64,000 nucleotides of DNA from Desulfobulbus oligotrophicus (GCF_016446285.1 NZ_CP054140.1:1283501-1347500), one strand, 5' to 3'; positions 50,989-59,716 are shown, counted from the stretch's first letter. Program-made: numbers and translations. Notes: a model not told the origin generated them from the letters alone.

Positions 50989-51180
50989 GAATGATATAAA
51001 AAACGTACCTCAGGGTACTGTCCCGTCCAGTCAGCACTACTGTCTGCAACAACAGCGGGGCAACACGGTTTGCGGTAAAAGAGGGGGCAGTTGCCACGGT
51101 CGTTCGACCCGGTGACGTTGAGTTTGTCTGTGTGCGCCGAGCCGTCCGATTTCCGGCTGGTGGAGATCGGTACAGAGTGG

Positions 51181-51699
51181 TCAGCGGGGTGGTGTCAGCC
51201 CTTTGAGGGACAGCTCACCAGAGGATTTGAAGGGCACTTCCCGTTTAAATCCGTGCACACCGATACGCACAACCCCCTTCAGCAGGTACGGAACCGGTTT
51301 GTCCTTGGTCGATGGTTTTCCGGCGGTGTGTAACAGGTCCGCCACCGAGGCAACCATATCAAGTACCGAGGCGTAGACCTCAACCGGTACAACTGTACTG
51401 CCAAAGGCAGGGACTGTCTGGCTGCTGTCACTGATGCCGTTGGCAAAGTGCCGTTTGTTGAGTTCCAGTGTGCAGTTGATACCGTGCAGGTCAAGGGGGA
51501 CATCATTGGGGTTCATCACCCGCAGCTTAATCAGAAATATACCCTCCATGGCCCGGATATCCTGAATTCGGATGTCTGCCACGGAAATTTTCGGATCTTC
51601 CTTCAGGCCGTACAGCGCAGCGCAACCACTCAAAAACAGCAGCACGCACGCAATCAAAGGGAACATGAAGGCTTTCAAGTGCTGTTGAGAATAAGGCAT
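51181..51699 (-). CDS. LEA type 2 (WHy domain) lipoprotein
   Basis: A 172-residue lipoprotein. The signal peptide ends in LFLSGC, a lipobox with cysteine near residue 26, so Lgt (6406-7221) would modify it. The rest is a LEA14-like beta sandwich: ISVADIRIQDIRAMEGIFLIKLRVMNPNDVPLDLHGINCTLELNKR is the typical first half. The family is tied to desiccation or stress tolerance by homology only. Confidence 0.85.
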   Translation of the reverse strand: MPYSQQHLKAFMFPLIACVLLFLSGCAALYGLKEDPKISVADIRIQDIRAMEGIFLIKLRVMNPNDVPLDLHGINCTLELNKRHFANGISDSSQTVPAFGSTVVPVEVYASVLDMVASVADLLHTAGKPSTKDKPVPYLLKGVVRIGVHGFKREVPFKSSGELSLKGLTPPR

Positions 51700-51853
51700 A
51701 ACCGCTCCCTTAAAGTAGAAAAATAACTGGTCCAGTTTTACCTAGGGGCATAAACAATGTCAACAGCTCTCTGGAAAAGTTCATCTTGTGGAGGAAACGG
51801 TGGTTGTTGAGTTGACGTTGCGCCGGGAAAGCGGTATCAATACCATCGTTTGC

Positions 51854-51943
51854 GGAGGGGTGCCGGAGTGGTTGAACGGGGCGGTCTCGAAAACCGTTGT
51901 GGGGGTGACTCCACCCAGGGTTCGAATCCCTGCCTCTCCGCCA
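51854..51943 (+). tRNA. tRNA-Ser (anticodon CGA)
   Basis: A 90-base tRNA with the long variable arm of serine tRNAs. The acceptor strand GGAGGGG (51854-51860) pairs with CCTCTCC before GCCA; the anticodon loop is CTCGAAA, so the anticodon is CGA, reading UCG. The T loop reads GGTTCGAATCC and the CCA end is encoded. It lies at the junction between housekeeping genes and the restriction island. Confidence 0.96.
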
Positions 51944-52252
51944 ACTTTCATGTATTACGGGGGGAAGGTATTTTAAGGAAATCCCACCTGCCGCCCAACA
52001 TAAAAAGAATGCTTGAGCTTTTTCCGGATAAAATAAAAAACAGAGAAAGCTCAACGGCCTGCCCATCCTTTGTTATTGATCTGCTTTTTTGCTGACTCTT
52101 TTTTAACTCTTTAGTCCCTCCCGTTACCTTCCCACAGGTCACCAGCTCGTTGGACCGCTTTCAGATAATAGCGCCCTCTTGATACATTGCCATGAGCATG
52201 TCACCATCGATCTGTTCCGCCATGGCGCGAGTTTGTCGCAAGTATTCCTCTG
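51944..52252. other. Junction between tRNA-Ser and the accessory island
   Basis: About 310 bases with one strong inverted repeat (listed separately) and a scrap of open frame on the minus strand (52161 to about 52260, ending GDMLMAMYQEGAII) that is coding-like but unassigned. No integrase gene or copy of the tRNA 3' end is visible here. Confidence 0.5.
52013..52054. repeat. Inverted repeat 70 bases after tRNA-Ser
   Basis: TTGAGCTTT (52013-52021) and AAAGCTCAA (52046-52054) are exact complements around an AT-rich loop of 24 bases. It could act as a terminator for the tRNA or mark an insertion boundary. Confidence 0.5.
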
Positions 52253-53269
52253 CTACTTGTCGGCATGGTGTTGCAGCCAACGCCGGCCTTGAGCGGTCAA
52301 CCGATAGCGCTGGGTCGGGCTGCGCGGGGAAGCGGGTTGTGTGCGTTCGATCCATGCGCCTTCCAGGGCCGGGTTGAGGTAGTTGTTCCGAAACGTGGGG
52401 CGGTGGGACAAATCCAAAGCCTGCATCAAATCGTTGCTGCCCAGTTCGCCGCTTCCGATCGCCTGGATCAATGCCGCTACTTGGTCGGTTACTTGATCGG
52501 TTACTTGGTCGGTGGACACGGCTTCGGCCACGGCATCGCGTAACGCACCCAGCATGAACTCAACAAAAGGGGTGGCATCCGCTTGGCTGTCGGCCACCGC
52601 AAGTACCCGGTAATAATCTTCCTGGCGATTACGGATCACTGTCTCCACCGGCAGATAGGCCAGCAGCGGCTTCCAGTTGCGGAGAATCAAGGTTTGCCAC
52701 AACCGACCCATGCGGCCGTTGCCGTCGGCAAAGGGATGGATGAATTCGAACTCGTAGTGAAAAATGCAACCGGCTACCAAGGGATGCTCGGCGGTGTTTT
52801 CCAGCCATTCCAGCAGATCCGCCATCAGTTTGGGCACACGATCAGCAGGAGGAGCCATGTGGACCAACTGCTCGCCCCGGAAGATGCCGACCCCGCCGGA
52901 TCGATAGCGACCCGTTTCATCCACCAGACCACGCATCAACAACGCATGCGCCGCCAACAGATCCTCCTCCACACCGGTGTTCCAGCCCTCCATAGCCTCG
53001 TAGGTCGCAAAGGCGTTTAGCACCTCCTGAATCTCGCGAGGATGTCCCAACACCCGTTTACCCTCAATCACAGCGGTCACCTGTTCAAGGGTAAGCGTGT
53101 TGTTCTCGATGGCCAGTGAGGCCTGGATGGTACGGATACGGTTTTCCCGGCGCAGGCGCGGAGCCAGCTTCTGTTCGGCCAGCACGGTGTAGCGCCCGAT
53201 GGTTTCACTGATTTCGGCAACCAGATTCACTATCGCCGGTGTGATGGTGTAGGGCGGCTGATATGTCAC
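52253..53269 (-). CDS. Fic family protein (probable AMPylating enzyme, self-inhibited)
   Basis: A 338-residue protein if started at GTG 53269, where GGAGG lies upstream and the protein then begins with the family wording MTYQPPYTITP; the frame runs to 53305. An N-terminal Fic_N-like domain contains SLAIEN (residues 51-56), which fits the inhibitory motif (S/T)xxxE(G/N). The catalytic motif is HPFADGNGRMGR (178-189), complete. The C-terminus has three TDQV repeats and a winged-helix-like end (LDLSHRPTFRNNYLNPAL). Fic proteins move AMP or other groups onto target proteins; the target is unknown. It lies between tRNA-Ser and the restriction locus. Confidence 0.9.
   Translation of the reverse strand: MTYQPPYTITPAIVNLVAEISETIGRYTVLAEQKLAPRLRRENRIRTIQASLAIENNTLTLEQVTAVIEGKRVLGHPREIQEVLNAFATYEAMEGWNTGVEEDLLAAHALLMRGLVDETGRYRSGGVGIFRGEQLVHMAPPADRVPKLMADLLEWLENTAEHPLVAGCIFHYEFEFIHPFADGNGRMGRLWQTLILRNWKPLLAYLPVETVIRNRQEDYYRVLAVADSQADATPFVEFMLGALRDAVAEAVSTDQVTDQVTDQVAALIQAIGSGELGSNDLMQALDLSHRPTFRNNYLNPALEGAWIERTQPASPRSPTQRYRLTAQGRRWLQHHADK
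52479..52514 (-). repeat. Three 12-bp tandem repeats inside the Fic gene
   Basis: Units ACTTGGTCGGTT, ACTTGATCGGTT and ACTTGGTCGGTG (plus strand) encode TDQV three times. Since 12 is a multiple of three, copy number can change without breaking the frame. Confidence 0.85.
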
Positions 53270-53411
53270 GTTGCCTCCGCTGCTGTTTGAAATGGTGCAA
53301 ACCATGTCGTACCGTACCCCAGCTCAAAGTGATTCCTCGTAAAAGATACCCGTTCGATGCGGATGATCGCCTGGACCATGCGGTTGATAATGGTGAATGC
53401 AGGGGTGAAAA

Positions 53412-54506
53412 TCATGGTGCGGCTCCCTCCATTGCAATGGCATCAAACAGACCGGACAACTGGCATGCGTCGAGAAAAGGTTTTCTGAGGAAATTGCAGT
53501 CGGCGTACGGACAGTTTTTAGCCTGCTGGGCATGCATAGCCAAGATGTCGGCGGGTTGCTTGCCATACGCCTGGCATTCGTCGAGTACCTGCATCAACCA
53601 GTACTTGCCGTCGTTTTCTCCACAGAGTTTAGCCTTGTAACGCTCATTGAGGCCATAGATCTCTTTCCAGGTCTCGATCTCCTCGTGGAGGGTAGCCGGG
53701 CCAAAGGTGAGTTGGATGTCGGCAGGTGTCAGACGATCAATATCCGGGCTGTTAAGATCAACGGTAATCTCGATATCGTGGGAACCGGTCGCATAGGGAT
53801 AGAAGGCCTTGCGTCGACCAGCGGCATTGCATGCCGGGTCGCGGCTGAGTTTGTAGGCACTGTTGCACTCGTGGCAAGTGGGGACGAGGTTGTGGAAATT
53901 AATCGAATTGAAGGGATAAAGCGCCTTGGGCAAATAATGGTCATAGGCCTCGCGTTTGGTGTGGCGTACCCCCTTGATGTCACTAAGACCACAGAACGGG
54001 CATTTGCCGGTGGTGTTTGTCTGCATAAAGGCCTGGTAGTGCTCATCAATCTGGCCGATCTTTTCCCGCAGCGCCGCAAGATCGAGCAGTTGTTGGGAAT
54101 AGAGCCTCTTGAAAAATGACGCCAGTCGTTCGCTTAGGTCAGGATGGATGGCGGCGATATCGACATAGCGGACGATCTGAACCGCCGGATCATTAGCACA
54201 GACCTTTTCGATGTCATTGTTGGCCTGGTACCATTGTTTGAACTGGCCGATCTGCACCGAGGTTAATGGAGCAAAAAGTTCATAGATAGCTTTGATGTCT
54301 TTGTAAAACTGCTTGCCACGCTCGGGGGCATTCGCCGCAAACCCAAAAGCTGAAAGAACTTCTCTTAGGTCTGGCTCGTTTTCAAACAGATCGAGACGGA
54401 AAGCCAATCCGATAGGCGCTTTACACCACACCTCAAAAAAGATGAAGTCGATAAACTCCTGCATCTTCTCCATCGCATGGGGGACATAGGTATAGGCAAA
54501 CAGCAT
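53412..54506 (-). CDS. HNH endonuclease-like protein, partner of the AAA ATPase (PtuB-like)
   Basis: A 364-residue protein whose middle holds an HNH nuclease site: zinc-type cysteines at 169 and 172 (CPFC), the aspartate-histidine pair at 189-190 (DHYLPK), asparagine 206 (FHNLVPT) and cysteines 211 and 214 (CHECN). The first 165 residues are helical without known domain. Its ATG shares one base with the stop of the AAA ATPase upstream, so the two are made together. An ATPase plus HNH pair is the design of the Septu (PtuA/PtuB) anti-phage system. The resemblance is by architecture; I cannot show homology to PtuB. Confidence 0.75.
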   Translation of the reverse strand: MLFAYTYVPHAMEKMQEFIDFIFFEVWCKAPIGLAFRLDLFENEPDLREVLSAFGFAANAPERGKQFYKDIKAIYELFAPLTSVQIGQFKQWYQANNDIEKVCANDPAVQIVRYVDIAAIHPDLSERLASFFKRLYSQQLLDLAALREKIGQIDEHYQAFMQTNTTGKCPFCGLSDIKGVRHTKREAYDHYLPKALYPFNSINFHNLVPTCHECNSAYKLSRDPACNAAGRRKAFYPYATGSHDIEITVDLNSPDIDRLTPADIQLTFGPATLHEEIETWKEIYGLNERYKAKLCGENDGKYWLMQVLDECQAYGKQPADILAMHAQQAKNCPYADCNFLRKPFLDACQLSGLFDAIAMEGAAP

Positions 54507-56293
54507 CAGTCTCTGCCCTCCATGCTGTCGAGAATGGTCTTGATAAGCAGTACCTTTTCCACTGAGTCACCAAGCTGGCGGTTGATCTCAGCGATGAGCT
54601 GCTCTTTGTCTTTACCATCCTCAAAATCTTGACGGAACTTTTTCAGTTTATCTTGTGCAAAACCGCCGATAGTCTCGCGTTTGCCGAAGGTAGCCATGGT
54701 GATCTTGTTAATGGATGCACCGAGAGTGTTGTATTCGGGATTTTTGACGCTGACCTCGCCAGTCTTTTCGTGCTTGCTGAACACCAGCACCTTTTCCGGT
54801 CGGCTGTCGGAGATCAGAAACGGGGTGTGAGTGGTGACCAGCATCTCCTGACCTTTGCTTTCGCCAAAACTTTGATGCAGGCGGGTGACGAAGTTGGCGC
54901 GCCAGTCGGGATTGAAATGGGTCTCTGGCTCGTCGAGCAGAAAGAGGCTCTGGGTCTTCTTGAACAGCAGGCAGAGACCCAGGGTGTGGAGCAGTTGATG
55001 TTCGCCGTCGGAAAGGTCCTTGAGCATCACCGACTCGGTCACGTCGGTCTTGCGGAACTTGACGAGCTTGAAGCGCATGATGCGCTCGTCCGAGGCCAGG
55101 GTCGGCACTGTCTCGCTCACATAGTGGCTGTCGGACTGGTACAGATCGGCCTTCAACTGATCGCTGACGGAAAAGAGGTTCAGCGTCAGCAGCACCTGAA
55201 AAGCCTGGAACAGGGCAATGGGCGAGCTGTTGATCTCGAAATCAAAGTTCTCGCGGAAGGCCTGCCGGGTGGCCTCATTGACCCAATAATCGAAAATGAG
55301 GGTGTCGTTGTCCTCGTCGAGATACCAGCAGGTGGCGCAGCGTTTCAGGCGAGGAATTATCTTATCACTGGTATTGTCACCGTCCAGCAGATGCACCAGA
55401 TTGACGCGATACCGCTTAGTCTGGCTCTCGTCTTCGATAACGCTCAGGGCCGGGTGGTTTTTGACAATCTCTTCGATGGTCTCCCGCCTGTTCTCGTCCT
55501 GACTGCCGAAGGCGGGAATCCGGCTTTCGTCTACCTCGATGCTGCGCCGAATGATGATGCGGAACTCTTTGATCGCCTCAATTTTTACATCTTGGCCCAG
55601 GAACGCGATCGTATCGGCATCCTGAAGCAGCAAGTTGCAGAGCAGAATCGCCTGGCTGAAACCGCTGTCGAGGTAGACCAGCCGTGATTCCGGGCGGCCC
55701 GGATAGGGTAACTGCTGCTTCAGCGCTTGGTCATATTCGTCGAACTGGACAAAGCGCATCTTGAAAAACGGCAGACTGAGGATTTCGTTCTCACCGGAAG
55801 AGTAGCCCAGAACATATTCCGGCAGCAGTTGGCGGGCCAGGGTCTGGCTGATGGGCAGATCCACCGCACCTTCCTGCTCTGCATAGTTGAGGAGAAACCA
55901 CTTGGGCGCTTCACCGGGTTGCTTGACGATGCGCACATGGGCCTGACCGTTGTGGCCCTTGGTCGTCAAGGCATCCTGCGGACGGATCAGATATTCGATC
56001 TCGAAACCGTCCGGAATGGCGGTTTCACTGCGAAATCCGCCGGGGTTGGTTTCTTCCTCAAAACGAAAACTGTCCGGCAGGTTTTCCAGATAGATGCACT
56101 CCAGGTGGTAGAAGATCGCCGCCAGCGCCTCCAGCAGGTTCGACTTGCCGCTGCCGTTCGGGCCGGCACAGACAAACGGAGCAAAGTCCTGCTCCTCCTG
56201 CAAGTTCCAGTCGTTGCGGAAGTGGTACTCAAAACCAGCTTGCAGGCTGCGAAAGCCCTTTGGGTCGGTGATTTTAAGTCTCAGCAGCTTCAT
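54506..56293 (-). CDS. Restriction-locus AAA (ABC-like) ATPase, PtuA-like
   Basis: A 595-residue SMC/OLD-type ATPase. Walker A is GPNGSGKS (44-51). The ABC signature region LSDGEHQLLHTLGLCLLF, Walker B SLFLLDEPETHFNP and the switch histidine LVTTHTPFLIS are in the last third. Between them is a long insert with coiled-coil-poor, mixed sequence. It starts on the last base of the hsdS stop and ends on the first base of the HNH start. Similar ATPases accompany type I restriction loci; with the HNH gene it forms a Septu-like pair. Confidence 0.82.
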   Translation of the reverse strand: MKLLRLKITDPKGFRSLQAGFEYHFRNDWNLQEEQDFAPFVCAGPNGSGKSNLLEALAAIFYHLECIYLENLPDSFRFEEETNPGGFRSETAIPDGFEIEYLIRPQDALTTKGHNGQAHVRIVKQPGEAPKWFLLNYAEQEGAVDLPISQTLARQLLPEYVLGYSSGENEILSLPFFKMRFVQFDEYDQALKQQLPYPGRPESRLVYLDSGFSQAILLCNLLLQDADTIAFLGQDVKIEAIKEFRIIIRRSIEVDESRIPAFGSQDENRRETIEEIVKNHPALSVIEDESQTKRYRVNLVHLLDGDNTSDKIIPRLKRCATCWYLDEDNDTLIFDYWVNEATRQAFRENFDFEINSSPIALFQAFQVLLTLNLFSVSDQLKADLYQSDSHYVSETVPTLASDERIMRFKLVKFRKTDVTESVMLKDLSDGEHQLLHTLGLCLLFKKTQSLFLLDEPETHFNPDWRANFVTRLHQSFGESKGQEMLVTTHTPFLISDSRPEKVLVFSKHEKTGEVSVKNPEYNTLGASINKITMATFGKRETIGGFAQDKLKKFRQDFEDGKDKEQLIAEINRQLGDSVEKVLLIKTILDSMEGRD

Positions 56294-57885
56294 TACAATC
56301 TCGATTTCCGACTTCGCAGAATCACTTGGTTGCCGAACTGCTTCTTTTCGTTGATGCTGATTATATTTCTGGTCTGCTTTATCTTACCCGATGCAATTTT
56401 TTTAAACACCCAGGCCTTGAGTTCGTCGTATTCCACCGCGCCCCAGTTCGGTGCATCGTCTTCCGACAGCTCCCACAGGCGCCCCCGGGCGGCATCCATA
56501 AAATCTTGCGCGGCAAAGGGTGCATTACCCAGTTGCTCCAGCCAGGCATTCAGCCACTTGCCCAGCAGGGATTTACGGCCTTCAATGGTTTGCAAGACGG
56601 TAAGTTCTTCGGGTGCAGGCAACTCGAACGATGGCTCCATGGGTTGTTTTTCCTCTACATCGATCTTTTCTTCTTCAAAAATATCAGGGGATTCCGCTGG
56701 CAGCACTACCCGCGACAGGTCCAACTCGCCCTTGAAGGCCTTCTGGCTCAGTGCGCCATAGAGGTTTTCCAGATCAGCCAAACTTTGCTGGTAGCGGGAC
56801 TTGAGGGCCTCGACCTTTTCGACGATGGTTGCGAATCGATTTTGGAGGTCGAACGGCGGCTTGATCATTGTGATCTTTTCGAAGTCGCCTTTGGTCAAAA
56901 TTTTCTTCATCCCCTTTGATGCATGACTTTGAACGTAGGCTTTGGAAATCTTGAACAAGCCGTACAAAAAGAGCGGATTGACATCCAGCTCTGGTTGGAT
57001 GGCGTTGATTTGCTGGTTAAACGCAACTGTTCTGTCTGTCAGTGCTGCCCGCCCGATAGACTCAACGCTTCCGGCTATACAGGCCACCATAAGAGCACCC
57101 TTCGTTACAGTTCGCGCTTTGATTGACCCAGTTTCTGAGAGATATTCTACAGCCTGACTTATAAAAACAGAGTCAGCCGAAATATTGTCTGTCTTTATCC
57201 ATTCAATGTATCGACTCGAATAGTTGGACGGGTCTTTTTTTGGAGGAGTATTTCCCGTCGAAATCTTGCCAAAATGCCTCAATTCCGGTTTGTCCCACCC
57301 CTTCTCATTCCGCACGGGGTCGCCGAACATCTCCAGAAAGACGCTTTTGAGCAGGTCGTCGAGTTGTTGTAGGTGTTGTTTGCGCTGGGCGATCAGCCCT
57401 TCCACCTTGCCGAGCAGATGAGCAATGCGCTTTTGGTCGTCGATTTCCTCAGGTATCGGAATTTCGTAGCCCTGAATCTCTCCGAGGCTGATGGCTGGAT
57501 ACGCTGGGTCTTTGATAAGGCTTGAAGGCGGGAATTGTTTGAGCGCAAGTCGAAGATAATCCCTATGAACGTTGTCTTTCGAAGTCAAGATGGCCAAGTG
57601 ACTGACGACATAGGCAGAATTTTGCAAAATATAAATGCGATCCTTCGTCGCAGACATGCCGCTTTTCGCGAAAAGAATCGAGCCCTTAGGGTAGAGCTTC
57701 AGCTTTCGTTTTTTAGCCGTTTCTGCAGGCACCAGTTCAAGGTTGGACTCACTTTTACCGGCGAGCAAATCTTCCAGACTGCCAGCGCGAACGAAGGGAA
57801 CGCCGCTATCGGAAAATTCATCCGGCTTAGGAGCACCTTGCCCTGCGGTGACGTTCGCAATTAAACTAAGCGGAACTTTTCTCAT
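56293..57885 (-). CDS. hsdS: Type I restriction-modification specificity subunit HsdS
   Basis: A 530-residue DNA recognition subunit. Two target recognition domains are visible, each followed by its conserved helical spacer: the first ends in GEIQGYEIPIPEEIDDQKRIAHLL and LIAQRKQHLQQLDDLLKSVFLEMFGDP (about 140-205), the second in ALKSRYQQSLADLENLYGALSQKAFKGEL (about 355-390). After about residue 394 there is an unusual C-terminal extension of some 135 residues: an acidic linker and then a compact basic region (GKWLNAWLEQLGNAPF, AQDFMDAARGRLWELSEDD). HsdS pairs with HsdM for methylation and HsdR for cleavage. Overlap with hsdM is four bases. Confidence 0.92.
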   Translation of the reverse strand: MRKVPLSLIANVTAGQGAPKPDEFSDSGVPFVRAGSLEDLLAGKSESNLELVPAETAKKRKLKLYPKGSILFAKSGMSATKDRIYILQNSAYVVSHLAILTSKDNVHRDYLRLALKQFPPSSLIKDPAYPAISLGEIQGYEIPIPEEIDDQKRIAHLLGKVEGLIAQRKQHLQQLDDLLKSVFLEMFGDPVRNEKGWDKPELRHFGKISTGNTPPKKDPSNYSSRYIEWIKTDNISADSVFISQAVEYLSETGSIKARTVTKGALMVACIAGSVESIGRAALTDRTVAFNQQINAIQPELDVNPLFLYGLFKISKAYVQSHASKGMKKILTKGDFEKITMIKPPFDLQNRFATIVEKVEALKSRYQQSLADLENLYGALSQKAFKGELDLSRVVLPAESPDIFEEEKIDVEEKQPMEPSFELPAPEELTVLQTIEGRKSLLGKWLNAWLEQLGNAPFAAQDFMDAARGRLWELSEDDAPNWGAVEYDELKAWVFKKIASGKIKQTRNIISINEKKQFGNQVILRSRKSRL

Positions 57886-59588
57886 CCCACCATCCCCTTC
57901 AACTCCAGCAACTCCCGCACAATCCCGCTCTCAACTCCATCCAGCAACTTTCCGTGTTTTCCGTGCCTTCCGTGGTTAACAAACTCTTCCCCAAGCTCTG
58001 CCACCAGCAGCCGCTCCAATATCACCCTCGGCGCATCGTACTGCACCTCCTCAAAAACATCGGTCTTGTAACGTGATAGCGAGAGATCGAAGTTGTTCTT
58101 CTCGTCGGCAATTTCGCTGCGTGCCACCATAAAGCACTTGTGCTCATCCGTAATGGTGCGGTCTTCGACGTCTGTTTCGGGATTGCGCCCATGGAAGCAC
58201 GCCACAATATCCTGCAAATCCCCATAGCCTTCCTGCTTGCTGCGCTTGTCATCCAGCGAGTAACCGTCGGCCTGCATCTCGTAGAACCAGACATGTTCGG
58301 TGGCCGGCTGCGTCACCTTGTCCTTCGGCCCCCAGACCTTGGTAAAGAGCAGAATGGCGGTGCTGACCCCGGCGTAGGGCTTGAATACGCCGCTGGGCAT
58401 GGTGATGACGGCCTTCAAGTCGCAACGCTCCAGCAGCAGCTTTCGCAGGGTCTTGAACGCGCGGCCGGAGCCGAACAGCACCCCTTGCGGCACGATAACG
58501 CAGGCGGTGCCGCCCATTCTCAGCAGCCGGTAGATGTTTTCCACAAAGAGCAGCTCGGTCTTGGTGGTGGAGAGGCTCAGGTTTTCATTGATGTCGCCCT
58601 TGTCGATGGAGCCGGTAAAGGGCGGGTTGGCCATGATGATGTCGTATTCGGCCTCCTCGTTGTAGCTCTTGGAGAGGGTGTCCTTGTAGTCGATGTTGGG
58701 CTCGTCGATGCCGTGCATCATCAGGTTCATCAGCCCCAGGCGTACCATGGTCTGATCGATGTCGTAACCGTATAGGCTTTCCTGCAGAATGGTTTGGCGC
58801 TTTTCATCGAAAGCCGCTGCTACCGAAGTACGGACAAAGCCGTCCTCATCGGGCTGCACGTCTTTTGAACCGGCCTTTTTCGCCAGCTCGGTGACAATGT
58901 ACTGGTAGGCTCCGAGCAGAAAGCCACCGGAACCGCAGGCCGGATCCCCGATGCGGTGGCCCAGTTGCGGCCGCACCAGATCGGCCATCAGTTGGATGAT
59001 ATGGCGCGGGGTGCGGAACTGGCCGTTCTTGCCGGCGGTGGCGATCTCGGACAGCAGCATCTCGTACACATCGCCCTGGATGTCCTGAAAGGCCTGGCCC
59101 TTCTCCCTGGAGTCCTGCTCCATGATCTCGAAGATCTCGTCAATGGTCTTCACCGCCTCCACCAGGAGTGCTGGTTTGGGAATGATGAACACGGCGTTTT
59201 TCATGTGACGGGTGAAGTTGGACTCGGTACCATTCATGTCCTTGAGGAAGGGGAAGACCTTGGTCTGCACATGCTGGAGCATCTCCTCGGCCTGCATGTG
59301 CTTGAATTCGCTCCAGCGCAGGGTGCGTTTTTCAATGGCATACTGTTCGGGGTTTTGCCGATCCCGATACTCGGTCGGAATCCACTGACCCGCGAACCTG
59401 GAGGTGTAGGGCTCTCCGATCCACTCGGCATCGGCCTGCTTCTTCTGATCCAGCTCATCAAGCCGTTTCATAAACAGCAGGTAGGTGATCTGCTCAATGG
59501 CGGTGAGCGGGTTGGAGATGCCGCCGGACCAGAACTTGTTCCAGAGCTGGTCGATCTTGCTTTTGAGTTCGGGGTTGTTTTGCAGCAT
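57882..59588 (-). CDS. hsdM: Type I restriction-modification methyltransferase subunit HsdM
   Basis: A 568-residue N6-adenine methyltransferase. The SAM motif DPACGSGGFLLGAYQY (about 214-229) and the catalytic motif NPPF (about 319-322) are intact, and the HsdM N-terminal helical domain opens with LKSKIDQLWNKFWSGGISNPLTAIEQITYL. The start ATG at 59588 has AAGGA about nine bases upstream. Residues 538-547 near the C-terminus (NHGRHGKHGK) are the translation of a repeat arm of the family that fills the neighbouring gaps, inserted in frame 21 residues before the end. Confidence 0.95.
   Translation of the reverse strand: MLQNNPELKSKIDQLWNKFWSGGISNPLTAIEQITYLLFMKRLDELDQKKQADAEWIGEPYTSRFAGQWIPTEYRDRQNPEQYAIEKRTLRWSEFKHMQAEEMLQHVQTKVFPFLKDMNGTESNFTRHMKNAVFIIPKPALLVEAVKTIDEIFEIMEQDSREKGQAFQDIQGDVYEMLLSEIATAGKNGQFRTPRHIIQLMADLVRPQLGHRIGDPACGSGGFLLGAYQYIVTELAKKAGSKDVQPDEDGFVRTSVAAAFDEKRQTILQESLYGYDIDQTMVRLGLMNLMMHGIDEPNIDYKDTLSKSYNEEAEYDIIMANPPFTGSIDKGDINENLSLSTTKTELLFVENIYRLLRMGGTACVIVPQGVLFGSGRAFKTLRKLLLERCDLKAVITMPSGVFKPYAGVSTAILLFTKVWGPKDKVTQPATEHVWFYEMQADGYSLDDKRSKQEGYGDLQDIVACFHGRNPETDVEDRTITDEHKCFMVARSEIADEKNNFDLSLSRYKTDVFEEVQYDAPRVILERLLVAELGEEFVNHGRHGKHGKLLDGVESGIVRELLELKGMVG
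57949..57979 (-). repeat. CACGGAA-type repeat arm inside hsdM
   Basis: Three 9-bp units read on the minus strand as ACCACGGAA, GGCACGGAA, AACACGGAA, followed by AG. They lie in frame in hsdM and code for NHG-RHG-KHG-K. The same arm occurs at least eight more times to the right. Confidence 0.85.
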
Positions 59589-59601
59589 GGTTCTATTCCT
59601 T

Positions 59602-59633
59602 TTTAACCACGGAAGACACGGACAACACGGAAG
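59602..59633 (+). repeat. CACGGAA-type repeat arm upstream of hsdM
   Basis: ACCACGGAAGACACGGACA followed by ACACGGAAG: a forward arm with 9-bp period (plus-strand reading). It lies 14 bases from the hsdM start, so it forms the hsdM leader. Confidence 0.85.
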
Positions 59634-59716
59634 ATTTGTTTTTTACCACTGAAGACACGGACAACACGGAAAAATGAAGGTGTTGTCATCTGTGTGTTCG
59701 GTGTATTCCGTGGTTC
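59632..59716. repeat. Hairpin pair of CACGGAA arms (unit A)
   Basis: A forward arm (59642-59674) and a reverse arm (59687-59716, ending TTCCGTGGTTCA) face each other across 12 bases and can form a long imperfect hairpin. The stretch 59632-59673 recurs at 59745-59786 with one mismatch in 42 bases, a recent local duplication. Confidence 0.85.

Noticed and set aside
52161-52355. A 64-residue minus-strand frame at the end of the Fic gene
   Set aside because: Half of it is antiphase to the Fic coding region; only the last about 30 residues look protein-like, so it is noted as a possible scrap and not as a gene.
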